This document shows positions 57,890 through 63,987 of a stretch of 63,987 nucleotides of DNA, piece by piece. The stretch is from Solemya velesiana gill symbiont (GTDB taxonomy: Bacteria; Pseudomonadota; Gammaproteobacteria; Chromatiales; Chromatiaceae), in NCBI RefSeq assembly GCF_002020805.1, contig NZ_MPRJ01000004.1:1-63987 (forward strand). Reading direction: 5' to 3'. The position numbers and the translations under genes are program-made. The notes under the pieces are model-generated. The model did no database searches. It saw only the letters and a list, made by a program, of their open reading frames with translations, and was not told the origin of the DNA. How positions within the stretch are numbered: position 1 is the first letter of the stretch; every line of letters begins with the position of its first letter.

Positions 57890-58067
57890 CTATGTCTCCA
57901 TGGACTTTTAGGCCGATCGACTAGCCTCAGACTGGTCCGATGACATTAAAATTTAAGTTATTCGCGGCTCATGCCTACTTGAGCTAAATAAGGGCTACTG
58001 AACTTTGCGTTTAGATAGGTTAGCGACCTGCAAAGCGTTTTTATAGTCAGTAGTCCAGTTGCTTTTT

Positions 58068-58095
58068 AGTCTAGCACAACCAAGGGTTTGGTCAA
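58068..58095 (-). promoter_or_regulatory. Possible sigma-70 promoter of the giant gene
   Basis: On the minus strand TTGACC (58095-58090) and TAGACT (58073-58068) are 16 bp apart. The -10 is only a moderate match. TATAAA at 58045-58040 is a second -10 candidate without a good -35. Confidence 0.4.
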
Positions 58096-58099
58096 TTAA

Positions 58100-58115
58100 T
58101 GTGAACTGCGTCACA
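58100..58115. promoter_or_regulatory. CRP/Vfr-type operator TGTGA-N6-TCACA
   Basis: The sequence is aaTGTGAactgcgTCACAat, with both half-sites perfect. It lies about 211 bp upstream of the giant gene start and just upstream of the proposed -35, where a class II-like activator would sit (centre near -46 with the proposed start site). The cytochrome gene on the other side runs in the same direction and away from its own start, so the giant gene is the likely target. Confidence 0.6.
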
Positions 58116-58209
58116 ATGATTTTTATTCGCACATCATTAATTCAATAACTTAGGGAATGTCCTTTACAAATGGCGCGAATTTTTCCAATTCGATTTTGGC
58201 CTTATTCAG

Positions 58210-58226
58210 CCTACTGTTTCAGTAGG
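58210..58226. promoter_or_regulatory. Palindrome CCTACTG-TTT-CAGTAGG
   Basis: A perfect 7-bp inverted repeat with a 3-base loop lies in the AT-rich region upstream of the giant gene. It could be an operator or a short RNA hairpin. No poly-U run follows on either strand, so a terminator is unlikely. Confidence 0.35.
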
Positions 58227-58323
58227 TTAATTGGTCATTTATTTATCAATTTGAATGATCAATCTGCAGAGCAAGAGGTCTTCTTAACTTAATTTTCAGA
58301 CCAAAAGGCTATCAAAATATCTA

Positions 58324-58451
58324 GGGCCTGTTAACACTAATTGAATCGTACCTGTTGCCCCTGAAAAAGTGCCAATCAAGGCGCCAGGCGCGTAGTTTGG
58401 TCATTCCAAATGAGCAACGAGCAACGCAGAGTGGTGCTTTTTCAGGGGCAA
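58324..58451. mobile_element. Small mobile-element remnant (MITE-like or solo IS end)
   Basis: It starts with GGGCCTGTTAACAC, which matches the end of the IS5-type element at 63778 in 10 of the first 12 bases. Inside, TTGCCCCTGAAAAAG (58355-58369) and its exact reverse complement (58437-58451) flank a 67-base spacer. No transposase frame fits in this length. The right arm enters the 3' end of the cytochrome gene and supplies its stop codon. Confidence 0.5.
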
Positions 58452-59023
58452 AGTGCCAGTGCATGTATCTCCAATTCAGTTAATTTTGAAGCGATTGAGT
58501 GCATGATTGCATTGTCGTTTGTACGCGCACGTTTATTAAACTGTTGAAGTTGATCTGCTAAATAACGTTTATGTTGGCCTGCCAGAGGAGGTAGTTGATT
58601 GGTCCCCTTATCCTCTTCTCCATGACAGGATTTACAAGCTGCAACACCAGAGTATTTATTGCCGTTGTGATAAAGGTAATGACCAACAGATGAAAACGCC
58701 TTATCACGAACCCGGTGAGACTTAGTTGGTTTCGCTGCAAAAAATTCACCGAGTGCAACCATCTCCTCTTCGGTGAGAGCCGCTGCCATCTCATTCATGG
58801 TGCCTTTACGACGACCACTTTTAAAATCGGCCAACTGCTTGGCGATATACTCCGCATGTTGACCAGCCAATCGAGGGCATATTGCACTGGAACCTTCACC
58901 ATCTTTGCCATGGCACATATGGCACTTTTGTTCGACGATCTCTTTTGCTCTTTCAGAGTCTGCTGAAAATACAACACCGGTCATCAATGTAAGTGCAATA
59001 AACAGGTTCAGTTTTTTGTCCAT
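58442..59023 (-). CDS. Diheme cytochrome c (c4-like), altered C-terminus
   Basis: This is a periplasmic electron carrier of 193 residues with a signal peptide (residues 1-20, cleavage near FSA). It has two c-type heme sites, C34-x-x-C37-H38 and C130-x-x-C133-H134. The two halves share the c4 pattern (RLAGQHAEYIAKQLADFKSG and PPLAGQHKRYLADQLQQF). Likely distal ligands are the methionine in KGTMNEMA and M174 in NAIMHSIASKL. c4 proteins pass electrons to terminal oxidases or reductases. The last residues, LALCP, and the stop codon come from the inverted-repeat arm of the adjacent mobile-element remnant. Family members usually continue about 8-12 residues with a helix, so the native end seems replaced. 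Both hemes should still be held, so it may be functional. Confidence 0.88.
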   Translation of the reverse strand: MDKKLNLFIALTLMTGVVFSADSERAKEIVEQKCHMCHGKDGEGSSAICPRLAGQHAEYIAKQLADFKSGRRKGTMNEMAAALTEEEMVALGEFFAAKPTKSHRVRDKAFSSVGHYLYHNGNKYSGVAACKSCHGEEDKGTNQLPPLAGQHKRYLADQLQQFNKRARTNDNAIMHSIASKLTELEIHALALCP

Positions 59024-59407
59024 AGTGAGTGTCCTTTGCTGTCAGTATCTACAGATTTCAAAACACAAAAATCGCATCACAAGATTGCACCATGAAGACA
59101 TCACTAATGACCTTAATCAAACTCAAAACAGCAGTGTTCATGTGATCAGAATCGACAACGAATTAGACCTTATAATTATGTCATCAATAACTGAAAATCA
59201 GCCAATGAAAAATCGGGTCTGAGAATTAAAACGGCCAGCCCAGAGTAACTCATCGGACTTTCTTGAATGGTGTCTCCCAGGAAGGAAGCTTGGTGAACGC
59301 CTGGCCCTGGACGGCCAAGCCGGTACTCCTCACCAGGGACGGTTTATGTGTTCAACGCATGATCGAAATCCGGACAGATTTTGCTACAGAAACTGCCATA
59401 CAGGAAT
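59024..59407. other. Intergenic region between cytochrome gene and tRNA cluster
   Basis: I see no gene. The part next to the cytochrome gene holds an AAAGGA ribosome-binding sequence for it. Around 59280-59350 there is a GC-rich stretch with CTGGCCCTGGACGGCCAAG and CACCAGGGACGG, which can fold and looks like a degenerate intergenic repeat; I cannot name it. Confidence 0.4.
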
Positions 59408-59437
59408 AAAAAAACCCGACCAGGATGACTGATCGGG
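59408..59437 (-). terminator. Terminator of the first tRNA-Ala/tRNA-Glu unit
   Basis: On the minus strand CCCGATCAG pairs with CTGGTCGGG (one G-U), followed by seven Ts. It lies 11 bases past the tRNA-Glu CCA end. Confidence 0.85.
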
Positions 59438-59447
59438 CTTTCTAATA

Positions 59448-59523
59448 TGGCGTCCCCTAGGGGAGTCGAACCCCTGTTACCGCCGTGAAAGGGCGGTGTC
59501 CTAGGCCTCTAGACGAAGGGGAC
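59448..59523 (-). tRNA. tRNA-Glu (anticodon TTC)
   Basis: This is a 76-base cloverleaf starting GTCCCCTTCGTCTAGAGG on the minus strand, with anticodon loop CTTTCAC and encoded CCA. It is identical to the copy at 59793-59868. Confidence 0.97.
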
Positions 59524-59585
59524 AGTGCTTCCATTGCGGATCGGTTCTATCCGAACCAGCACAGAGCTCCGCTCTGAGCGTTGTT

Positions 59586-59661
59586 TGGTGGAGCTAGGCG
59601 GGATCGAACCGCCGACCTCGACACTGCCAGTGTAGCGCTCTCCCAGCTGAGCTATAGCCCC
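59586..59661 (-). tRNA. tRNA-Ala (anticodon GGC)
   Basis: This is a 76-base cloverleaf starting GGGGCTATAGCTCAGC, with anticodon loop CTGGCAG and encoded CCA. It differs from the copy at 59939-60014 by a paired change in the acceptor stem. Confidence 0.97.
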
Positions 59662-59674
59662 AAACGAGGCGCGA

Positions 59675-59703
59675 ATATTAAAGGAGTAGACCCTGTTTGT
59701 CCA
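59675..59703 (-). promoter_or_regulatory. Promoter of the first tRNA-Ala/tRNA-Glu unit
   Basis: On the minus strand TGGACA, a 17-bp spacer and TAATAT are followed by the GC-rich discriminator TCGCGCC, as expected for a stringently controlled stable-RNA promoter. It matches the promoter at 60029-60057. Confidence 0.8.
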
Positions 59704-59754
59704 GGGCTTTTGCCTTAAATAACAGTCACTCAGCCAAAATAATTTAGCTAAATT

Positions 59755-59782
59755 AAAAGGGCCCAACCACTCGGTTGAGCCC
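59755..59782 (-). terminator. Terminator of the second tRNA-Ala/tRNA-Glu unit
   Basis: On the minus strand GGGCTCAACC pairs with GGTTGGGCCC (one mismatch/wobble) around GAGT, followed by TTTTAATTT. It lies 10 bases past the tRNA-Glu CCA end. Confidence 0.85.
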
Positions 59783-59792
59783 TTTCGCTGTA

Positions 59793-59868
59793 TGGCGTCC
59801 CCTAGGGGAGTCGAACCCCTGTTACCGCCGTGAAAGGGCGGTGTCCTAGGCCTCTAGACGAAGGGGAC
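59793..59868 (-). tRNA. tRNA-Glu (anticodon TTC), second copy
   Basis: This 76-base gene is identical over its full length to the tRNA-Glu at 59448-59523, with encoded CCA. Confidence 0.97.
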
Positions 59869-59938
59869 AGGACAATGTGCTTCCATTGCAAAATTGGGCT
59901 TTTCAGCCCTGTTCAGAGCTCCGCTCTGCACCTTAGTT

Positions 59939-60014
59939 TGGTGGAGCCAGGCGGGATCGAACCGCCGACCTCGACACTGCCAGTGTAGCGCTCTCCCAGC
60001 TGAGCTATGGCCCC
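59939..60014 (-). tRNA. tRNA-Ala (anticodon GGC), second copy
   Basis: This 76-base gene starts GGGGCCATAGCTCAGC and has anticodon GGC and encoded CCA. Compared with the other copy, one acceptor-stem pair is C-G instead of U-A. Confidence 0.97.
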
Positions 60015-60028
60015 AAATAAAGGCGCGT

Positions 60029-60057
60029 ATATTAGAGGAGCAGACGTCCTTTGTCCA
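60029..60057 (-). promoter_or_regulatory. Promoter of the second tRNA-Ala/tRNA-Glu unit
   Basis: On the minus strand TGGACA (5/6 to TTGACA), a 17-bp spacer and TAATAT are followed by ACGCGCC. The start site would be about 8 bases before tRNA-Ala. Confidence 0.8.
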
Positions 60058-60111
60058 TACCCTTTTTATAGAGTTACAGGATCGAACAAATGAACCCTGT
60101 TCCCTATCCTT

Positions 60112-61806
60112 TTATTTGGATTGCTGCTCGATTTTCGCCCAGGAATCCCGCAGGGTAACAGTACGGTTGAAGACCAGTTTCTCTGTCGTGCTGTCCTTGT
60201 CCTGGGTGAAATAGCCTTCCCGCTCGAACTGGAATCGATCTCCCGGTTTTGCGCCCTTTAGGCTTGGTTCGACCATGGCCTGGGTTAGGGTCAGCAGCGA
60301 GTCAGGATTGATATGCTCCAGGAAGGACTCAACCTCCTTGTCACCATCAGGATTGGGGTGATTGAAGAGACGGTCGTAGAGCCTGATTTCCGCCGGCACG
60401 CCTTCGGTGGCAGATACCCAGTGAATCACGCCCCGCACCTTGCGGCCCTCCGGATTGGCGCCGAGAGTATCGGGGTCGTAAGTGCATCGCAGTTCGACGA
60501 TCTCGCCATGCTCGTCCTTGATCACCTGCTCCGCCTTGATCACGTAGGCATTGCGCAGGCGTACTTCGCCGCCGGTTACTAAGCGCTTGTACTTCTTGTT
60601 GGCCTCTTCCCGAAAATCGGCCTTGTCGATATAGATCTCCCGGGTCAGGGGGACGGTGCGGGTGCCCATGGATTCGTCTTTCGGGTGAGTTGCAGTGGTG
60701 AGTTGCTCCACCTGCCCTTCCGGGTAATTCTCGATGACCACTTTCAGGGGATGTAGAACCGCCATGGCACGGGGTGCATTGGCATCCAGGTCCTCGCGAA
60801 TGCAGGCCTCCAGCATACCCATCTCCACCGAGTTATCGGACTTGGTGACACCGATACGGTCAGAGAAGGTGCGGATTGAGGCCGGGGTATAGCCGCGACG
60901 ACGTAGTCCGGCGATTGTAGGCATACGGGGATCGTCCCAGCCTGCCACGTGGCCTTCGTCCACCAGTTGGGTGAGCTTGCGCTTGCTGACGACGGTGTAC
61001 TGTAGGTTGAGTCGAGAAAACTCGATCTGCTGGGGATGACAATCGATGCTGATGTTATCCAGCGCCCAGTCATATAAAGGACGATGATTCTCGAACTCAA
61101 GGGTGCAGAGTGAGTGGGTAATGTCCTCAAGTGCGTCGGAGATCGGGTGTGTGAAATCGTACATCGGATAAATGCACCACTCTTCACCGGTCTGGTGGTG
61201 AATCACGCCGTGGCGGATGCGATAGAGGGTCGGATCACGCATGTTCATGTTGGGAGAGGCCATATCGATCTTGGCCCGCAGCACACGGCTGCCGTCCTCG
61301 AACTCTCCTGCTTTCATGCGGGCAAACAGCTCCAGGTTCTCCTCCACGGAGCGGCTTCTGTAGGGGCTGTCTTTACCGGGTTCGGTCAGGGTACCGCGGT
61401 ATTCACGGGTCTCCTCGGCTGTGAGATCGCAGACGTAAGCTCTGCCTTTCTCTATCAGTTCCACGGCAAAGTCGTGGAGCTGTTGGAAATAATCCGATGC
61501 GTAGAAGAGCCGTTTGTCCCAGTCAAAGCCGAGCCAGCGGACATCCTCCTGGATGGCATCGACGTACTCCTGGTTCTCCTTGTGTGGATTGGTATCGTCG
61601 AAGCGCAGGTTGCAGAGGCCGCCCTGGTAGTCCCGCGCTATGCCGAAATTGAGGCAGATGGACTTGGCATGGCCGATATGCAGAAAGCCATTTGGCTCTG
61701 GCGGAAAACGGGTGTGTACCATGCCGCCGTGGTTTCCGTTCTTCAGATCCTCATCGATGATCTGGCGGATGAAGTTTGTCGGTGCTGTTGTTTCGTTGTT
61801 GCTCAT
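60112..61806 (-). CDS. glnS: Glutaminyl-tRNA synthetase
   Basis: GlnRS is a cytoplasmic class I synthetase that charges tRNA-Gln with glutamine. The 564-residue length is close to the E. coli enzyme (about 554). The class I signatures are present: HIGH at residues 43-46 within [15 protein letters not shown], and the KMSKS-equivalent VSKRK at about 273-277. The catalytic-domain segment [17 protein letters not shown] and the anticodon-binding beta-barrels in the last third ([12 protein letters not shown]) are typical of GlnRS rather than GluRS. It starts 18 bases after gltX on the same strand, so the two are co-transcribed. Its presence means the organism can make Gln-tRNA directly without the GatCAB transamidation route. 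Confidence 0.97.
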   Translation of the reverse strand: MSNNETTAPTNFIRQIIDEDLKNGNHGGMVHTRFPPEPNGFLHIGHAKSICLNFGIARDYQGGLCNLRFDDTNPHKENQEYVDAIQEDVRWLGFDWDKRLFYASDYFQQLHDFAVELIEKGRAYVCDLTAEETREYRGTLTEPGKDSPYRSRSVEENLELFARMKAGEFEDGSRVLRAKIDMASPNMNMRDPTLYRIRHGVIHHQTGEEWCIYPMYDFTHPISDALEDITHSLCTLEFENHRPLYDWALDNISIDCHPQQIEFSRLNLQYTVVSKRKLTQLVDEGHVAGWDDPRMPTIAGLRRRGYTPASIRTFSDRIGVTKSDNSVEMGMLEACIREDLDANAPRAMAVLHPLKVVIENYPEGQVEQLTTATHPKDESMGTRTVPLTREIYIDKADFREEANKKYKRLVTGGEVRLRNAYVIKAEQVIKDEHGEIVELRCTYDPDTLGANPEGRKVRGVIHWVSATEGVPAEIRLYDRLFNHPNPDGDKEVESFLEHINPDSLLTLTQAMVEPSLKGAKPGDRFQFEREGYFTQDKDSTTEKLVFNRTVTLRDSWAKIEQQSK

Positions 61807-61824
61807 GTTCGATTATTCAGCTCT

Positions 61825-63234
61825 TTAGGCAGATGCTTCGCGCTGGGCGATGAATTCCAGGGCCTTGTCTATACGGCGCAGGCAGGCCGCTTTGCCCACC
61901 AGTTCCAGGGTGACGTCAATACCGGGGGATGCGGCACGGCCTACCACCGCTACACGCAACGGCTGGGCCACCTTGCCCATCTTCAGTTCGAGTTCTTCGG
62001 AGACATCCTGCACCAGCTTGTGCAGCGCCTCTCCGGTCCAATCCTCCTGGGCTTCCAGGGCGGTGCGCATCCGCTCCAGGGGCTCACGCGCCACCGGACG
62101 CAGGTTCTTCTTGGCAGCGGTCTCGTCAAACTCTCCGAAATCCTTGTAGAAGAAGGCACTGATCTCCGCCATCTCCACCAGGGTTTTCGCCCTCTCCTGC
62201 TGGGCCTTGACCACCTCTACCAGGTTCGGGCCTTCGGTAGGGTCTATTCCCAGCCGCCCCATGTGAGGGCTAAGTAGATGGGCAATGTGGTGAGGGTCGC
62301 TCTCTTTAATATAGTGCTGGTTCAACCAGAGCAGCTTCTCGGTGTTGAAACTGGAGGCCGCCTTGTTGACGTCCTCCACGTTGAACAGCTGGATCATCTC
62401 CTCGGTGCTGAACACCTCCTGGTCGCCGTGGGACCAGCCCAGTCGAACCAGGTAGTTGAGCAGGGCCTCGGGAAGAAAACCGTCCTCCATGTACTGCATC
62501 ACGCTCACTGCGCCGTGGCGTTTGGAGAGACGGGCGCCATCGTCACCGAGGATCATGGGCAGGTGGACAAACTTGGGCAGCTCCCAACCCATGGCCTTGA
62601 AAATATTGATCTGGCGCGGGGTGTTATTGATGTGGTCGTCGCCACGAACCACGTGGGTGATACCCATGTCGTGGTCATCCACTACAACGGTCAGGTTGTA
62701 GGTGGGGGAACCGTCGGTACGGCGGATGATCAGGTCGTCCAGCCCTTCGTTGTTGAACACCACACGACCACGCACCATGTCATCAACCACCACCGAACCA
62801 TCGATAGGATTGCAGAAACGGATCACGTGTGGCTCATTGGGATCCACATGCTTATCACGACAGTGGCCGTCGTAGCGGGGCTTCTCCTTGTTGGCCATGG
62901 CGGTTTCGCGCAGTTCGTCCAGGCGTTCCTTGGAGCAGTTGCAGCGGTAAGCCAATCCTTTATCGATTAGGCGGCCGATGACCTCGTTGTATCGCTCGAA
63001 TCGATGGGTTTGATAAAAAGGCCCTTCGTCATACTCCAGGCCCAGCCAGGTCATCCCCTCCAGGATGGCGTTGACAGATTCCGCGGTGGAGCGCTCCAAG
63101 TCGGTATCCTCTATACGGAGAACGAACTGACCTCCGTGCTTGCGGGCAAAAAGCCAGGAAAAGAGCGCAGTGCGGGCGCCGCCGACGTGAAGGTAGCCGG
63201 TGGGGCTGGGTGCAAATCGGGTACGTTTGGTCAT
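61825..63234 (-). CDS. gltX: Glutamyl-tRNA synthetase
   Basis: GluRS attaches glutamate to tRNA-Glu; the product also feeds heme synthesis through glutamyl-tRNA reductase. The 469-residue length is standard. Motifs are HVGG (residues 16-19) in [18 protein letters not shown], and LSKRHG with the catalytic lysine at about 238. The segment [11 protein letters not shown] and the zinc-site-like area around [12 protein letters not shown] (with C and H residues in GHCRDKH) are also typical. The start ATG is weakly supported by its upstream sequence; a -10-like TAAAAT lies at 63279-63274. It is the first gene of a gltX-glnS operon that reads toward two tRNA-Glu genes. Confidence 0.97.
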   Translation of the reverse strand: MTKRTRFAPSPTGYLHVGGARTALFSWLFARKHGGQFVLRIEDTDLERSTAESVNAILEGMTWLGLEYDEGPFYQTHRFERYNEVIGRLIDKGLAYRCNCSKERLDELRETAMANKEKPRYDGHCRDKHVDPNEPHVIRFCNPIDGSVVVDDMVRGRVVFNNEGLDDLIIRRTDGSPTYNLTVVVDDHDMGITHVVRGDDHINNTPRQINIFKAMGWELPKFVHLPMILGDDGARLSKRHGAVSVMQYMEDGFLPEALLNYLVRLGWSHGDQEVFSTEEMIQLFNVEDVNKAASSFNTEKLLWLNQHYIKESDPHHIAHLLSPHMGRLGIDPTEGPNLVEVVKAQQERAKTLVEMAEISAFFYKDFGEFDETAAKKNLRPVAREPLERMRTALEAQEDWTGEALHKLVQDVSEELELKMGKVAQPLRVAVVGRAASPGIDVTLELVGKAACLRRIDKALEFIAQREASA

Positions 63235-63310
63235 TTTGTTCAGTTTTACTTGGGTGAACCGGGAAAAGCGTCCATTTTAGCAGAAGCTGATGAAAACGCG
63301 CAGGAAACAT

Positions 63311-63339
63311 TTGACCGGAATTGGTACAGATCCTAGAAT
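63311..63339 (+). promoter_or_regulatory. Promoter of tRNA-Val
   Basis: TTGACC (63311-63316), exactly 17 bp, and TAGAAT (63334-63339) lie 14 bases before the mature tRNA 5' end. Confidence 0.8.
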
Positions 63340-63353
63340 TCAGCCCTCTTCGA

Positions 63354-63428
63354 GGGCGGTTAGCTCAGCGGGAGAGCACTGCCTTCACACGGCAGGGGTC
63401 ACTGGTTCAACCCCAGTACCGCCCACCA
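63354..63428 (+). tRNA. tRNA-Val (anticodon CAC)
   Basis: This is a 75-base cloverleaf beginning GGGCGGTTAGCTCAGCGGG, with anticodon stem CTGCC/GGCAG, loop TTCACAC and encoded CCA. The acceptor stem GGGCGGT/ACCGCCC is perfect. Confidence 0.96.
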
Positions 63429-63455
63429 ATATATTCAGTAGCTTAGATCTAACAA

Positions 63456-63479
63456 AACCGGCCAACAGCCAGTTTTTTT
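63456..63479 (+). terminator. Terminator of tRNA-Val
   Basis: AACCGGC and GCCAGTT form a 7-bp stem with one mismatch around CAACA, followed directly by a run of Ts. Confidence 0.65.
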
Positions 63480-63777
63480 CCTGTAAGTCCATAATGCAAG
63501 CTTGAATTGAGTTAATTAACCTGGTCCTCTAAAAAAATCATTCCCTGACCACACTCCACAGATTTTCTCCAACCATCTAGTGAGTCTCCCAACCAATTCA
63601 TGAACAAATCATGTGCATGTCTACACGCCCAGGTCAATGGGTTACCCTCACGTGCGGGGGAAGAGATGAGAACTCCCTGCGAACCACTCAGATCGTGGAC
63701 GGACCACCCACGCTGGCGGGAAAAATGACCGCCCCCTCAGCGTACCAATCAATGCCGTACGGGCTACGGTTTTCTTA
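63480..63777. other. Intergenic region between tRNA-Val and the IS element
   Basis: No gene is seen. Apart from the CRISPR-like repeats at 63639-63728 there is nothing I can name. Confidence 0.5.
63639..63728. CRISPR. Two degenerate CRISPR-like repeats (possible type I-E remnant)
   Basis: GGGTTACCCTCACGTGCGG(GGG AAGAG) at 63639 and CGGACCACCCACGCTGGCGG(G AAAAATG) at 63700 both look like the partly palindromic type I-E repeat (GGTTnnnCCCCnCGnnnGCGGGGAA). They are 61 bp apart, the usual repeat-plus-spacer length for that type. The copies differ from each other by substitutions and small indels, and no cas gene is in the window. Confidence 0.3.
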
Positions 63778-63987
63778 GGGCCTATTCACGTAAAAGTCAG
63801 TAAAATGCCGCTCTATGGAACTAACGAAAGAGCAGTACAAAATCATTGAGCCGTTGTCCCCCAAACCAAGGGGGACGAAGAAATACGGTAACATTCAGGC
63901 GCTTAACGGAATACTTTATATCGCAGAGCAAGGCTGTAAGTGGCGCGCTCTTCCGGAACGTTTTGGGCGATGGCACAGCATTTACAT
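63778..63987 (+). mobile_element. Left end of an IS5-family insertion sequence (cut by window edge)
   Basis: The probable terminal inverted repeat begins GGGCCTATTCACGTAAAA, 37 bases before a transposase start. The element continues beyond the window, so its right end and target duplication cannot be checked. TTA or CTTA precedes it. Confidence 0.7.
63815..63987 (+). CDS. IS5-family transposase, N-terminal part (incomplete at window edge)
   Basis: The first 57 codons read MELTKEQYKIIEPLSPKPRG, then KYGNIQALNGILYIAEQGCKW and RALPERFGRWHSIY. This is the DUF4096 N-terminal domain typical of the first frame of IS5-family (IS427-like group) transposases. In that group the catalytic DDE part is often in a second, frameshifted frame, which would lie outside this window. 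No defect is visible in the part present. Confidence 0.85.
   Translation, partial: MELTKEQYKIIEPLSPKPRGTKKYGNIQALNGILYIAEQGCKWRALPERFGRWHSIY

Larger units (their letters stand above)
57890..58441. other. AT-rich control region upstream of the giant gene
   Basis: No gene is seen. The region is clearly more AT-rich than its surroundings. It holds the ribosome-binding site (GGAG, plus-strand 57896-57900), a CRP-type palindrome (58100-58115), a possible promoter (58068-58095), a 7-bp palindrome (58210-58226) and a mobile-element remnant (58324-58451). The leader from the proposed start site to the ATG would be about 170 bases. Confidence 0.7.

Noticed and set aside
58251-58262. TTGAATGATCAA as an FNR box
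   Set aside because: The half-sites TTGA and TCAA are 2 bases too close for the TTGAT-N4-ATCAA consensus.
59509-59766. Small minus-strand frame across tRNA-Ala
   Set aside because: It overlaps a perfect tRNA, promoter and terminator and has no protein features.
61114-62277. Plus-strand frame of 387 codons across glnS and gltX
   Set aside because: It is antisense to two complete synthetases with all motifs; no independent coding signal.

Overview
The window looks like a chromosomal segment of a GC-rich gammaproteobacterium. The evidence is mfd followed directly by a CsiV-type cell-wall gene, a gltX-glnS pair beside tRNA-Glu/tRNA-Ala genes, a diheme c4-type cytochrome and a bacteriohemerythrin. 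A free-living or symbiotic sulfur-oxidiser of the Chromatiales type is possible, but that placement is inference.

Layout. Bases 291-5185 (+) carry mfd, csiV and a bacteriohemerythrin. Bases 5230-57889 (-) form one accessory locus read right to left. It starts with a single uninterrupted 45.5 kb gene for a 15,167-residue protein. Four secretion-like genes follow: a GAF-sensor/HlyD fusion, a PqqD-like/M50 site-2-protease/HlyD fusion, a shortened SecA-like ATPase and a soluble periplasmic adaptor. Bases 57890-58441 are the control region of the giant gene, with a perfect TGTGA-N6-TCACA site, plus a small mobile-element remnant that cuts into the end of a cytochrome c gene (58442-59023). Bases 59408-60057 hold two tandem copies of a promoter-tRNA-Ala-tRNA-Glu-terminator unit. 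glnS and gltX (60112-63234, -) follow, then a divergent tRNA-Val(CAC). The right edge has two degenerate CRISPR-like repeats and the start of an IS5-family insertion sequence that runs out of the window.

Main interest. The giant protein has no classical signal peptide. It has the short LEPR-x-LL motif at residues 55-64 and a metzincin protease motif (HExxHxxGxxH). It then has thousands of residues of beta-rich tandem repeats, EF-hand-like loops, a LamG-like domain and a large RTX calcium-binding region at the very C-terminus. The locus contains no ABC transporter and no TolC-like gene. Instead it has a second SecA-like motor without the usual C-terminal regions, an intact intramembrane-protease site fused to an adaptor arm, and a cytosolic GAF sensor fused to another adaptor arm. 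I infer a dedicated, regulated, non-canonical export and processing system for a cell-surface or secreted giant adhesin.
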